From positions 1 to 5,798 of the forward strand of contig CACXEB010000175.1 of NCBI GenBank assembly GCA_902766515.1: 5,798 bases of DNA, read 5' to 3'. The position numbers and the translations under genes were made by a program. This document shows, piece after piece, positions 1 through 5,568 of the stretch. The notes beneath the pieces are model-generated. The model ran no database searches. It saw nothing but the letters and a program-made list of their open reading frames with translations, and was not told the DNA's origin. The stretch's first letter is position 1; the number at the start of each line of letters is the position of its first letter. This DNA comes from an uncultured Eubacteriales bacterium (GTDB lineage: Bacteria; Bacillota_A; Clostridia; Christensenellales; Aristaeellaceae).

Positions 1-222
1 AGCCTGGCGTATGAGATCGACCATGGCAGGATCGGCCGCCCGGTGCAGATCAGCGTCATCACGGGCTCCGTGTTCGGGACCCTCGGCTTGATCGACGGGC
101 TGACGAAGGACGTGGAGCTGCTGTCGTTCGTCACGGGCGGCTGCGGCAAGATGGAGCAGATGGGGCTGCCGGTCGGGTTCGGCGGACCGTATGTGCGCGT
201 TTCAGCCATGAACGTACAGTGA
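1..222 (+). CDS. tldD: TldD-type zinc metalloprotease, C-terminal fragment (5' end outside window)
   Basis: This open frame enters from the left edge and gives the last 73 residues of a TldD-family protein, ending at TGA 220-222. The visible tail contains the family's closing signature: a glycine-rich run with a single cysteine (fragment residue 48, codon 142-144) in the context TGGCGKMEQ, then a VGFGGPYVRV strand. In TldD enzymes this late cysteine works with an HExxxH motif in zinc binding; that motif would lie upstream of the window and cannot be checked. TldD pairs with TldE to form a cytosolic heterodimeric protease that threads unfolded peptides; known substrates include the microcin B17 precursor and the antitoxin CcdA. 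The tldE-like gene begins 10 bases after the stop and its ribosome-binding site overlaps the stop codon, so the two are co-transcribed and probably translationally coupled. The family call is firm; the substrate in this organism is unknown. Confidence 0.88.
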   Translation, partial: SLAYEIDHGRIGRPVQISVITGSVFGTLGLIDGLTKDVELLSFVTGGCGKMEQMGLPVGFGGPYVRVSAMNVQ

Positions 223-227
223 GGTGA
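221..227 (+). promoter_or_regulatory. Ribosome-binding site of tldE overlapping the tldD stop
   Basis: GAGGTGA at 221-227 shares bases with the tldD stop TGA (220-222) and sits 5 bases before ATG 233. This placement decides the tldE start. The in-frame GTG at 224 lies inside the site itself and so is unlikely to be used. Confidence 0.8.
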
Positions 228-232
228 ACACC

Positions 233-1447
233 ATGGAAAAAGAATTCATCAAAGAGACACAGCACAGCGTCACGCTGAATGTCACTGCGGGCAGGATCGA
301 CAGCTTCCGCGAGCTGGAAAGGACGACCGGCACGGTCCGCGTGTATGAAAACGGCTGCATCGGCGTCGCCGGCTGCCTGGGGGAACCGGATGAGGACGCG
401 CTGACCGCGCAGGCAAAGGAGGCCCTGTCCTTCGGCATCCCGTACCCGTGCCGCCTGGACGGCGCGGAGGAGATCATCGCGCTGCACGATGAGGAGATCC
501 TGCCCGTTCCTGAGCTGATTCCCACCATGCAGGCCTTCCTGGACCGCCTCGGCGAAGCGTGCCCGAAGATGGCGTTCTCCAACAAGATCAGCCTGGAGTA
601 CAAAAGGAGGGAATACCGCAACTCCCTGGGCCGCCATCTCCTGAGCTCCGGCGGACACCTGGCCATCCAGCTGCTCGCGCAGAACCGCGGCTCCGGCAAC
701 CTGTTCGACACCATGTTCCTCTGGGGCGGGAAGCATTTCGATCCGGACGCCGTCTTCAGCGATTTCAAGGCGCAGTACGACGCGTTCTACACACCGGCTG
801 CCATTGAATCGGGACGCTATCCCGTCGTATGCATGCCCGAAAACCTGTTCGGCAGTTTTCTGCAGCACTTCGTGGGCGACCTGTACATCGCCGGAGCGTC
901 GCTGCTGAGCGGCAAGCTGGGGGAGAAGGTCTTCTCGGACAGGCTGACATTGCGCGACGACCTGAATCCGGATACATCCATGGAGCCCTGCTTCTTCGAC
1001 GCCGAGGGCTGCGTGGCGAAGGACTGCCGGCCGACGCTCGTCGAAAACGGCGTGCTGAAGGGCCTCCTGACCACGAAAAAGACCGCGGAGCAGTACGGGC
1101 TGCCGAACCTTGGCAGCGCAGACGCGCCGTACGACGGCGTCCCGGGAATTGGGATCCATAGCATCTCCCTCGGAAAGACCGCGGAGACCCTCGAGGCGCT
1201 GGTGCCGGGCAAGGCGGTGTACGTGGTCATCGCGTCCGGCGGCGACATGACCCCGGACGGCCATTTCGCGACGCCCGTGCAGATGGCCTACCTGCTGGAG
1301 GACGGCCGGATGGTCGGACGCCTGCCAGACCTCACCGTCAGCGGCAGCTTCTTTGACATGCTGGGCAGGGATTATATCGGAGCGGTGCACAACTGCCCCT
1401 TTGAGCGGAGCCAGATGGCCGCCCTCACCATGAACGTAAAGGCATAA
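233..1447 (+). CDS. tldE: TldE/PmbA-type metalloprotease partner subunit
   Basis: The product is 404 residues, close to the usual length of TldE/PmbA proteins. The N-terminal domain (about 1-180) is poorly conserved. The C-terminal half carries recognisable family blocks: SGKLGEKVFSDRL at 226-238, an acidic LRDD at 240-243, PTLVENGVLKGLL at 267-279, and the closing region from GGDMTPDGHFATP (336-348) to TVSGSFFDML (368-377). No HExxxH motif is present, as expected for the non-catalytic subunit; the metal site is supplied by TldD. The heterodimer is a cytosolic peptidase that degrades or matures small or unstructured proteins, including ribosomally made peptides. The ATG at 233 was chosen over an in-frame GTG at 224 because of the Shine-Dalgarno at 221-227. 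It is the second gene of a tldD-tldE operon and a strong terminator follows its stop by 4 bases. A double-glycine-type peptide gene converges on it from the other side. Confidence 0.88.
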   Translation: MEKEFIKETQHSVTLNVTAGRIDSFRELERTTGTVRVYENGCIGVAGCLGEPDEDALTAQAKEALSFGIPYPCRLDGAEEIIALHDEEILPVPELIPTMQAFLDRLGEACPKMAFSNKISLEYKRREYRNSLGRHLLSSGGHLAIQLLAQNRGSGNLFDTMFLWGGKHFDPDAVFSDFKAQYDAFYTPAAIESGRYPVVCMPENLFGSFLQHFVGDLYIAGASLLSGKLGEKVFSDRLTLRDDLNPDTSMEPCFFDAEGCVAKDCRPTLVENGVLKGLLTTKKTAEQYGLPNLGSADAPYDGVPGIGIHSISLGKTAETLEALVPGKAVYVVIASGGDMTPDGHFATPVQMAYLLEDGRMVGRLPDLTVSGSFFDMLGRDYIGAVHNCPFERSQMAALTMNVKA

Positions 1448-1451
1448 AGCG

Positions 1452-1500
1452 CGCGCGGCTGCATTTTCATGGCGAAAATGCAGCCGCGCGTTTTTCTTTT
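1452..1500 (+). terminator. Intrinsic terminator of the tldD-tldE operon
   Basis: A perfect 17-bp stem (1452-1468 with 1474-1490, loop ATGGC) is followed by TTTTTCTTTT at 1491-1500. It begins 4 bases after the tldE stop, so it terminates the plus-strand operon. On the minus strand the hairpin is followed only by a weak GCGCTTTATG, so it is a poor terminator for the convergent peptide gene that stops at 1507. Confidence 0.93.
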
Positions 1501-1506
1501 AGCTTT

Positions 1507-1803
1507 TCATTTTTTCCCGGCTTTGGTGACGCCCTTGACGACCGCGTCCACCAGCGTACCGGGGGTCAGTTCGCCGTTCGGCGCTTTCCTCCGGGCAGCG
1601 ACCGCCTCGCCGATGATGCTGTATCCGATGGTCTTGGTCTGATTCAGGATGGAGCTGCTCAGCTTGCCGGTTATTCCCCTCAGTCCGTCCAGGATGCCCG
1701 CACCGTCTACAGATTCCATATCTTCAGTGTTCAGTTCTTCCGCCGCTTCAGAGACCGGTTCTGCCGTTTCTTCGGGGGCCTGCGCTTTCATCATGTCTTC
1801 CAT
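1507..1803 (-). CDS. Putative double-glycine leader peptide (bacteriocin/RiPP-type precursor)
   Basis: The product is 98 residues. The start is ATG 1803-1801, with AAGGAG 8 bases upstream on the minus strand. Residues 22-36 read EELNTEDMESVDGAG. Set against the double-glycine leader pattern (L-S-x-x-E-L-x-x-I-x-G-G), the match is L24 at -12, N25 at -11, D28 at -8, M29 at -7, V32 at -4, and G34-A35 at -2/-1. Most positions are exact or conservative changes, and GA is an accepted cleavage pair. Such leaders are cut by C39-peptidase ABC exporters or used by RiPP enzymes. The acidic leader (1-35) contrasts with the tail 36-98, which has ten Lys/Arg against four Asp/Glu, no cysteine, GxxxG-like spacings (G36, G40, G43, G46) and a basic C-terminal end. 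I infer an unmodified, class II-like bacteriocin or another exported peptide. No exporter, immunity or modification gene is visible. Neighbours are tldD-tldE (convergent) and a secreted thioredoxin (divergent). It could instead be an unrelated small protein. Confidence 0.68.
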   Translation of the reverse strand: MEDMMKAQAPEETAEPVSEAAEELNTEDMESVDGAGILDGLRGITGKLSSSILNQTKTIGYSIIGEAVAARRKAPNGELTPGTLVDAVVKGVTKAGKK

Positions 1804-1908
1804 TGTATGCTCTCCTTCGCCTGTGGCGTGTTTTTTTATTCTGGCAGGAGCTGATTGCTCCGTGCAACTGTTGATACGCGCCTGCGGACGGAATGGCAGC
1901 CCGGAGGT

Positions 1909-1946
1909 AAAAAAAGAAGTCACTGTTCACTCCGTGAACAGTGACT
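1909..1946 (-). terminator. Terminator-like perfect dyad upstream of the peptide gene
   Basis: Perfect 13-bp arms (1918-1930 and 1934-1946, loop of three bases) are followed on the minus strand by TCTTTTTTTA (1917-1908). This is the form of an intrinsic terminator reading leftward. No minus-strand gene ends just upstream of it (to the right); the next thing in its path is the double-glycine peptide gene, whose ATG lies 105 bases further on. It may be an attenuator in that gene's leader, a block to antisense transcription from the thioredoxin region, or a symmetrical protein-binding site between divergent genes. Confidence 0.7.
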
Positions 1947-1976
1947 GATCAACTGTAAAACCTGGGCGGGCAGTCC

Positions 1977-2005
1977 TTGACAGAAACCCGCGGCTTTTCT
2001 ATACT
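1977..2005 (+). promoter_or_regulatory. Sigma-A-type promoter for the thioredoxin-like gene
   Basis: A perfect TTGACA (-35) at 1977-1982 is separated by 17 bases from TATACT (-10) at 2000-2005. The expected transcript start near 2012 leaves a leader of about 47 bases before ATG 2059. This is the most consensus-like promoter in the window and suggests strong, largely constitutive expression. Confidence 0.87.
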
Positions 2006-2058
2006 GGGATGCAGGCGCGGTGTATTGCGCGACGACCCCATACAGGAGGAACATCACG

Positions 2059-2838
2059 ATGAAGGAATTCGCTGCCGTGACCCTGGCGCTCATGCTGACC
2101 CTGGCCCTGCTCCCCGGCCTGCCCGCGCAGGCGGCCCCGGAGGACTGGCAGGGGAAGACCCTGTCGGATTTCTCTGCGGAGACCATCGACGGACAGAAAT
2201 TCACCCTGTCCGAGTCCCTGAAGACCCATGACCTGGTGCTGATCAATCTCTGGGCGACCTGGTGCGGGCCGTGCCGGTATGAGTTCCCCTTCCTGGAGGC
2301 CGCCTGGGAAAGGTACGGCAGCCGGGTGGACGTGATCGCGCTGAGCGTCGAGAACGGGGACACGATGAGCGTCCTCCGGAGCTTCGCGCAGGAAAACAGC
2401 CTGACCTTCCCGATCGGCCGCGACGACAACAACCTGTTCGGCACGATCGGCGGCAGCGCGATCCCGACTACCCTGATCGTGAACCGTGACCGGACGGTGG
2501 TGGCTGTCGAGATCGGTGCGCAGTCCTCTGTGGAGGCGTTTACCGGCCTGTTCGACCGCCTGCTCAGCGAGATCCCGGCGCCGGCCGTAGCCGACCGCTG
2601 CGTGCTCTGCTTCCGCGGTCCCGATGGCCGGCCGATCCCGGGCGTCACGGTCGGCTTCTGCAACGGCGAGTATACGCCCGTCGATACGGACAGCGAAGGC
2701 CGGGTGACCTTTGACGGCGCCCCGTCCGACTATCATGTCCACCTGCTGGCCGTGCCCGCCGGCTATACCCGGCCGTGGGAAGAGCTCTATATCAGCGGCG
2801 ACCGGTTTGACCTGACGGTCACCCTGTATCCGGACTGA
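2059..2838 (+). CDS. Secreted TlpA/ResA-like thiol-disulfide oxidoreductase with extra C-terminal beta domain
   Basis: The product is 259 residues. A signal peptide occupies about residues 1-25 (hydrophobic 4-18, cleavage after AQA25). There is no lipobox cysteine, so release or loose wall association is likely. Residues 30-172 are a thioredoxin fold of the TlpA/ResA/AhpC-TSA type: strand LVLINLWATWC, catalytic WCGPC with C69 and C72, and the conserved cis-proline in AIPTT (P136). Such proteins reduce or exchange disulfides in exported proteins. Residues about 180-259 form a second domain resembling carboxypeptidase-regulatory/prealbumin-like or CNA-B-like sandwiches (DGRPIPGVTV, TDSEGRVTF, VPAGY). 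It carries three cysteines (C181, C184, C201), including a CxxC pair. The start at 2059 is set by AGGAGGA (2044-2050) 8 bases upstream; a start at 2020 would place the first 13 codons before this site. The gene is monocistronic with its own promoter. The physiological partner is unknown. Confidence 0.85.
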   Translation: MKEFAAVTLALMLTLALLPGLPAQAAPEDWQGKTLSDFSAETIDGQKFTLSESLKTHDLVLINLWATWCGPCRYEFPFLEAAWERYGSRVDVIALSVENGDTMSVLRSFAQENSLTFPIGRDDNNLFGTIGGSAIPTTLIVNRDRTVVAVEIGAQSSVEAFTGLFDRLLSEIPAPAVADRCVLCFRGPDGRPIPGVTVGFCNGEYTPVDTDSEGRVTFDGAPSDYHVHLLAVPAGYTRPWEELYISGDRFDLTVTLYPD

Positions 2839-2888
2839 TCCGTTCCCCGGATCCCGGCGCCCCATACACCGGACACAAACAGCCGGTG

Positions 2889-2926
2889 ACAGTACGAACC
2901 CCCGCTTTGGCGGGGGTTCGTACTGT
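2889..2926. terminator. Long GC-rich hairpin between convergent genes (probable bidirectional terminator)
   Basis: A perfect 17-bp stem (2889-2905 with 2910-2926, loop TTTG) lies between the stop of the thioredoxin gene (2838) and the stop of the convergent esterase gene (2945). Its position fits a shared terminator, but no run of T follows the stem in either direction. Termination would have to rely on stem strength or another factor. Confidence 0.6.
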
Positions 2927-2944
2927 TATGGCGTATCAGCACCG

Positions 2945-4231
2945 TTATTCCGGCCGGACGGTGATCATGGCCTCAAACTGGCAGCATGGATCGCCGCGGT
3001 CGGCAGTGGTCTCGTCCAGGATCTCCTGTACCGGCACGGGGCTCACCGTCATTTCCCGGCCGTTAAGGGTCAGGAGGACAGGCTGGGTGAAGTCGACCAT
3101 CTGCTCGTTCAGCAGGATCGAGAACTCACCCGTGACGTCCTGCGTCTCGATGGTGACACGGTTTTCCTCCGGGTCATAGCCCGCCCGGATCAGGCCCTGG
3201 CAGGTGCTGTAGGGCGCTTTGAGATAGTAGAAGGTATCCGTTTCCCGGCTGTCGGCGCGGGTGCTCAGGTCCCACATCACGTCCTTCGGCAGGGGATCGC
3301 GGGTGAAGGCGTCCATGTAGTCCGGCGGGAAGCAGTCCACGTCCACATGCTCGCGGCTGCCGTTTTCCAGCCAGGCCCGCACGTCGGCCATCACGGGGAT
3401 CGGTTCACGGCCGTAATCCGCATAGTTATGGCCGCAGTCATAGTGGATCAGGGTGCGGTGCTCAAAACCGCCGTACTGCGCCTGCAGCTCGTCCAGCTTC
3501 AGGCCGTATTCCGCCGTGACCGTATGCCGGTCAAACGCCGTGTCAAATTCTCCCGCCTGCAGCTGGATCGGCATCCGGTACAGGTTGATCAGCCGGATCC
3601 CGTTGGGATGGCCCGAGCTCATGTTCGCCGCCGCGAATCGGTCCGGCATCCGGGGCGTGATCCCCCATACACCGTCGCCGCCTGCGGAGAATCCCTCCAG
3701 GTAGACGCGGTTGGGGTCCACGTCCTGGGTGAGGATCATGTACCGGATCAGCCGGTCGTACAGGGGATAGGATTCGGGATTGAAGTGGCAGTCCCAGGTG
3801 TCGCGGACGCCGCGCACCGCTACATACACGCCGCAGGTCAGTTCATCGCTGTAGTAAGCGCCCATCATCGCCCACTGGCTGTCGTTGAGGTCCGGGGTCT
3901 CGTCCGACCCGCCGCCGTGCATGGCGATGTACAGGGGATAGCCGTTTTCCGGCTTTTCCCCGATCACCTGCAGGGTGTAGCGCATCGTGGCGTCCCCAAA
4001 GGTCATCGCGCGCGCTTCGGTCTCGCGCAGCAGGGTTTCATCGTTCTTCTGCGCCTCGCTGTAGGCTGCCCAGGCCGCCGACCTGGCTTCGACCAGCTTT
4101 GCGGGGTCCAGGACGGTCTGGCCCACACCGTCCGTGCAGGTCACGGTCAGGCCGGCCTCCGCGTGCACAGCCGTGGCCAGGAGCAGCAGGAGCAGCATCA
4201 TGGATAAAAGTGTCTTGATCATTTTTGTCAT
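2945..4231 (-). CDS. Secreted alpha/beta-hydrolase esterase
   Basis: The product is 428 residues. Residues 1-24 are a clear signal peptide (basic start, leucine-rich core 8-18, cleavage after VHA24), with no lipobox. Residues about 80-290 form an alpha/beta-hydrolase core: the HGGG oxyanion-hole motif at 105-108, nucleophile elbow GFSAGG at 180-185 with Ser182, an acidic candidate in GEFDTAFD (D230 or D234), and catalytic His268 in CGHNY. The layout resembles secreted PHB-depolymerase-like, feruloyl- or acetyl-esterase-like enzymes, suggesting hydrolysis of ester bonds on an extracellular polymer or small ester; the substrate cannot be read. Residues about 310-428 form a separate, probably beta-rich domain of unknown role. 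The start at 4231 is supported by GGTGAT 5 bases upstream; Met4 has no such site. The gene is monocistronic, convergent with the thioredoxin gene and divergent from the aldolase gene. Peptidase activity of the prolyl-oligopeptidase type is an alternative. Confidence 0.83.
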   Translation of the reverse strand: MTKMIKTLLSMMLLLLLLATAVHAEAGLTVTCTDGVGQTVLDPAKLVEARSAAWAAYSEAQKNDETLLRETEARAMTFGDATMRYTLQVIGEKPENGYPLYIAMHGGGSDETPDLNDSQWAMMGAYYSDELTCGVYVAVRGVRDTWDCHFNPESYPLYDRLIRYMILTQDVDPNRVYLEGFSAGGDGVWGITPRMPDRFAAANMSSGHPNGIRLINLYRMPIQLQAGEFDTAFDRHTVTAEYGLKLDELQAQYGGFEHRTLIHYDCGHNYADYGREPIPVMADVRAWLENGSREHVDVDCFPPDYMDAFTRDPLPKDVMWDLSTRADSRETDTFYYLKAPYSTCQGLIRAGYDPEENRVTIETQDVTGEFSILLNEQMVDFTQPVLLTLNGREMTVSPVPVQEILDETTADRGDPCCQFEAMITVRPE

Positions 4232-4453
4232 GTAAAATCACCGCCGTTTCTTGATTGATTTCATGGTTTGATAAATCTGTATCATACCGCCGGACCGGAA
4301 ACCCATCTGGGGAACCTTCCTGTCCGGCACCTTATGCGCCGCGGGTTTTCAGCCGCCGGCATTTATACATACGCAGCGCCGGACCGGCCTGGCAGCGGCC
4401 GGGACGGAGATTTTGCCCGGAAAATGGGCGGCGGAACGCCCCGTGTCCTGCCG

Positions 4454-4479
4454 AATGAACTGGCTGTTCATTGTTTTTT
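4454..4479 (+). terminator. Weak terminator-like hairpin with T run
   Basis: A 7-bp stem (4454-4460 with 4466-4472, loop TGGCT) is followed by G and six T (4474-4479). It has the form of a weak plus-strand intrinsic terminator, but no plus-strand gene ends before it, so its client is unclear. It may stop spurious transcription ahead of the aldolase promoter or be chance. Confidence 0.4.
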
Positions 4480-4580
4480 GCGCATCAAAGAATGTTCCTC
4501 AACCTGCAAGCAAGGAAATTGCATTGGACTGGATCCTTCGCCCTGTCAGAGCAGCGGTGCGAACGCTGGACTGCCCGGAT

Positions 4581-4610
4581 TTGACGGTATGCCGGTTCCT
4601 GTGGTATGAT
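4581..4610 (+). promoter_or_regulatory. Sigma-A-type extended -10 promoter for the aldolase gene
   Basis: TTGACG (-35) at 4581-4586 is followed after 18 bases by TATGAT (-10) at 4605-4610. The TG at 4602-4603, one base before the -10, makes an extended -10 element that offsets the long spacer. A transcript start near 4617 would give a leader of about 42 bases. Confidence 0.8.
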
Positions 4611-4658
4611 CTGCGGGAAAATATGGGGAAAGATCCCGGAAAAAAGGAGCGACAAACC

Positions 4659-5531
4659 ATGCCGTATGTCAATGCGAAGAGGATGCTCGCGGACGCGAAG
4701 CGGGGGCATTATGCCGTAGGGCAGTTCAACCTGAACAACATGGAATCCGTGCGGGCGTTCCTGCTGGCGGCGCAGGCGTGTGAAAGCCCCATCATCCTGG
4801 GGGTAACGGGGCAGGCGGCCGATTACATGGGCGGGTACCGGACGATCGCGGACACGGTGCGGGGGTTCGTGGAGCACCTGAAGATCTCCGTGCGGGTCTG
4901 CCTGCACGCGGACCACGGGACCTTTGAGCAGGCGCTGGCGGCCATCGACGGCGGCTTCAGCTCGGTCATGTTCGACGGGAGCAAGTACCCGTTCGAAGAG
5001 AATGTGGAAAGGACCCGCGAGATCATCCGGCGGGCCCATGAAAAGGATATGACGGTGGAAGCAGAGGTCGGCGCCGTGGAGGGCGGCGAGGACGGGCAGG
5101 AAGCGAAGGGGGAATGCGCCGATCCGGCCCAGTGCGCGCGCATCGCGGACCTGGGCGTGGACTGCCTGGCCGCCGGCATCGGGAATATCCACGGTCACTA
5201 TCCGCCGGACTGGCCCGGCCTGCGCTTCGACGTGCTCGACGCCATCCAGCGCCGGACCGGGGACCTGCCGCTCGTCCTGCACGGCGGCAGCGGGATCCCG
5301 GAGGAGATGATCCGCCAGGCGATCCGGCTGGGCGTGACCAAGGTGAACGTCAACACCGAATGCCAGGCCGCCTTCGCGGAAGCGACCCGCGCCTACATCG
5401 AAGCCGGCCGCGACCGGCAGGGCCGCGGCTTCACGGTACAGTCGCTGCTGGCGCCGGGCCTGGAAGCGACCAAGGCCGTATGTATTGAGAAAATGACGCT
5501 GTTTGGCAGCGTTGGAAAGGCAGGCACATAA
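4659..5531 (+). CDS. fba: Class II fructose-1,6-bisphosphate aldolase
   Basis: The product is 290 residues, matching the roughly 285-residue Firmicutes class II aldolases. These zinc-dependent cytosolic enzymes split fructose-1,6-bisphosphate into dihydroxyacetone phosphate and glyceraldehyde-3-phosphate in glycolysis. The start gives MPYVNAKRML followed by YAVGQFNLNN (18-27), typical of the family. Visible active-site features are LHADHG (82-87) with proton-relay Asp85 and zinc ligand His86; EAEVGAVEGGED (134-145); GNIHGHY (175-181) and VLHGGSGIP (206-214) with zinc-ligand histidines; and the phosphate-binding KVNVNTE (228-234). The start at 4659 is fixed by AAGGAG (4644-4649) 9 bases upstream; the frame extends further upstream without family similarity. 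Related sugar aldolases of the GatY/KbaY type (tagatose bisphosphate) share this fold, but the sequence is closer to FbaA. The gene has its own promoter. No terminator follows its stop; instead a structured RNA region begins. Confidence 0.93.
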   Translation: MPYVNAKRMLADAKRGHYAVGQFNLNNMESVRAFLLAAQACESPIILGVTGQAADYMGGYRTIADTVRGFVEHLKISVRVCLHADHGTFEQALAAIDGGFSSVMFDGSKYPFEENVERTREIIRRAHEKDMTVEAEVGAVEGGEDGQEAKGECADPAQCARIADLGVDCLAAGIGNIHGHYPPDWPGLRFDVLDAIQRRTGDLPLVLHGGSGIPEEMIRQAIRLGVTKVNVNTECQAAFAEATRAYIEAGRDRQGRGFTVQSLLAPGLEATKAVCIEKMTLFGSVGKAGT

Positions 5532-5568
5532 AGCGGCTTTGCCAGCCCAACCCGGGAAGGGACGCAAT

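Larger units (their letters stand above)
4232..4658. other. Divergent intergenic region with hairpins, no convincing gene
   Basis: This 427-base stretch separates the esterase (minus) and aldolase (plus) genes. Open frames crossing it lack ribosome-binding sites and recognisable protein character. An imperfect hairpin occupies 4289-4328 (12-bp arms with one mismatch, 16-base loop). The decamer GCCGGACCGG occurs in that hairpin (4289-4298) and again near 4379. A short terminator-like hairpin lies at 4454-4479, and the aldolase promoter sits at 4581-4610. On the minus strand TATGAT (4286-4281) could be a -10 box for the esterase, but no good -35 accompanies it. Confidence 0.55.

Noticed and set aside
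224..232. GTG at 224 as the tldE start
   Set aside because: It lies inside the Shine-Dalgarno GAGGTGA; ATG 233 has correct spacing.
131..1390. Long minus-strand open frame (419 codons) opposite tldE
   Set aside because: It is antisense to a clear TldE protein, has no family character and is rich in Arg/Ala/Val/Gln in the way expected from a GC-rich shadow frame.
1804..1923. Forty-residue N-terminal extension of the double-glycine peptide (ATG at 1923)
   Set aside because: Its start codon lies within the dyad and has no ribosome-binding site, and the extension separates the leader from the N-terminus. ATG 1803 has AAGGAG at good spacing.
1649..1948. Plus-strand 99-codon frame over the peptide gene
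   Set aside because: It is a Ser/Ala-rich shadow of the minus-strand peptide gene with no ribosome-binding site.
1999..2865. Minus-strand frames opposite the thioredoxin gene
   Set aside because: They are antisense to a protein with a signal peptide and WCGPC site and show no family features.
3347..4207. Plus-strand 286-codon frame opposite the esterase
   Set aside because: It is a shadow of the signal-peptide-bearing esterase, with low-complexity Val/His/Arg composition.
4268..4609. Plus-strand 113-codon frame in the intergenic region
   Set aside because: It has no ribosome-binding site and runs through a terminator-like hairpin and the aldolase promoter. Its composition is not protein-like.
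4413..4658. Upstream extension of the aldolase (82 codons)
   Set aside because: The family N-terminus begins at Met 4659 with a good ribosome-binding site, and the extension overlaps the promoter.
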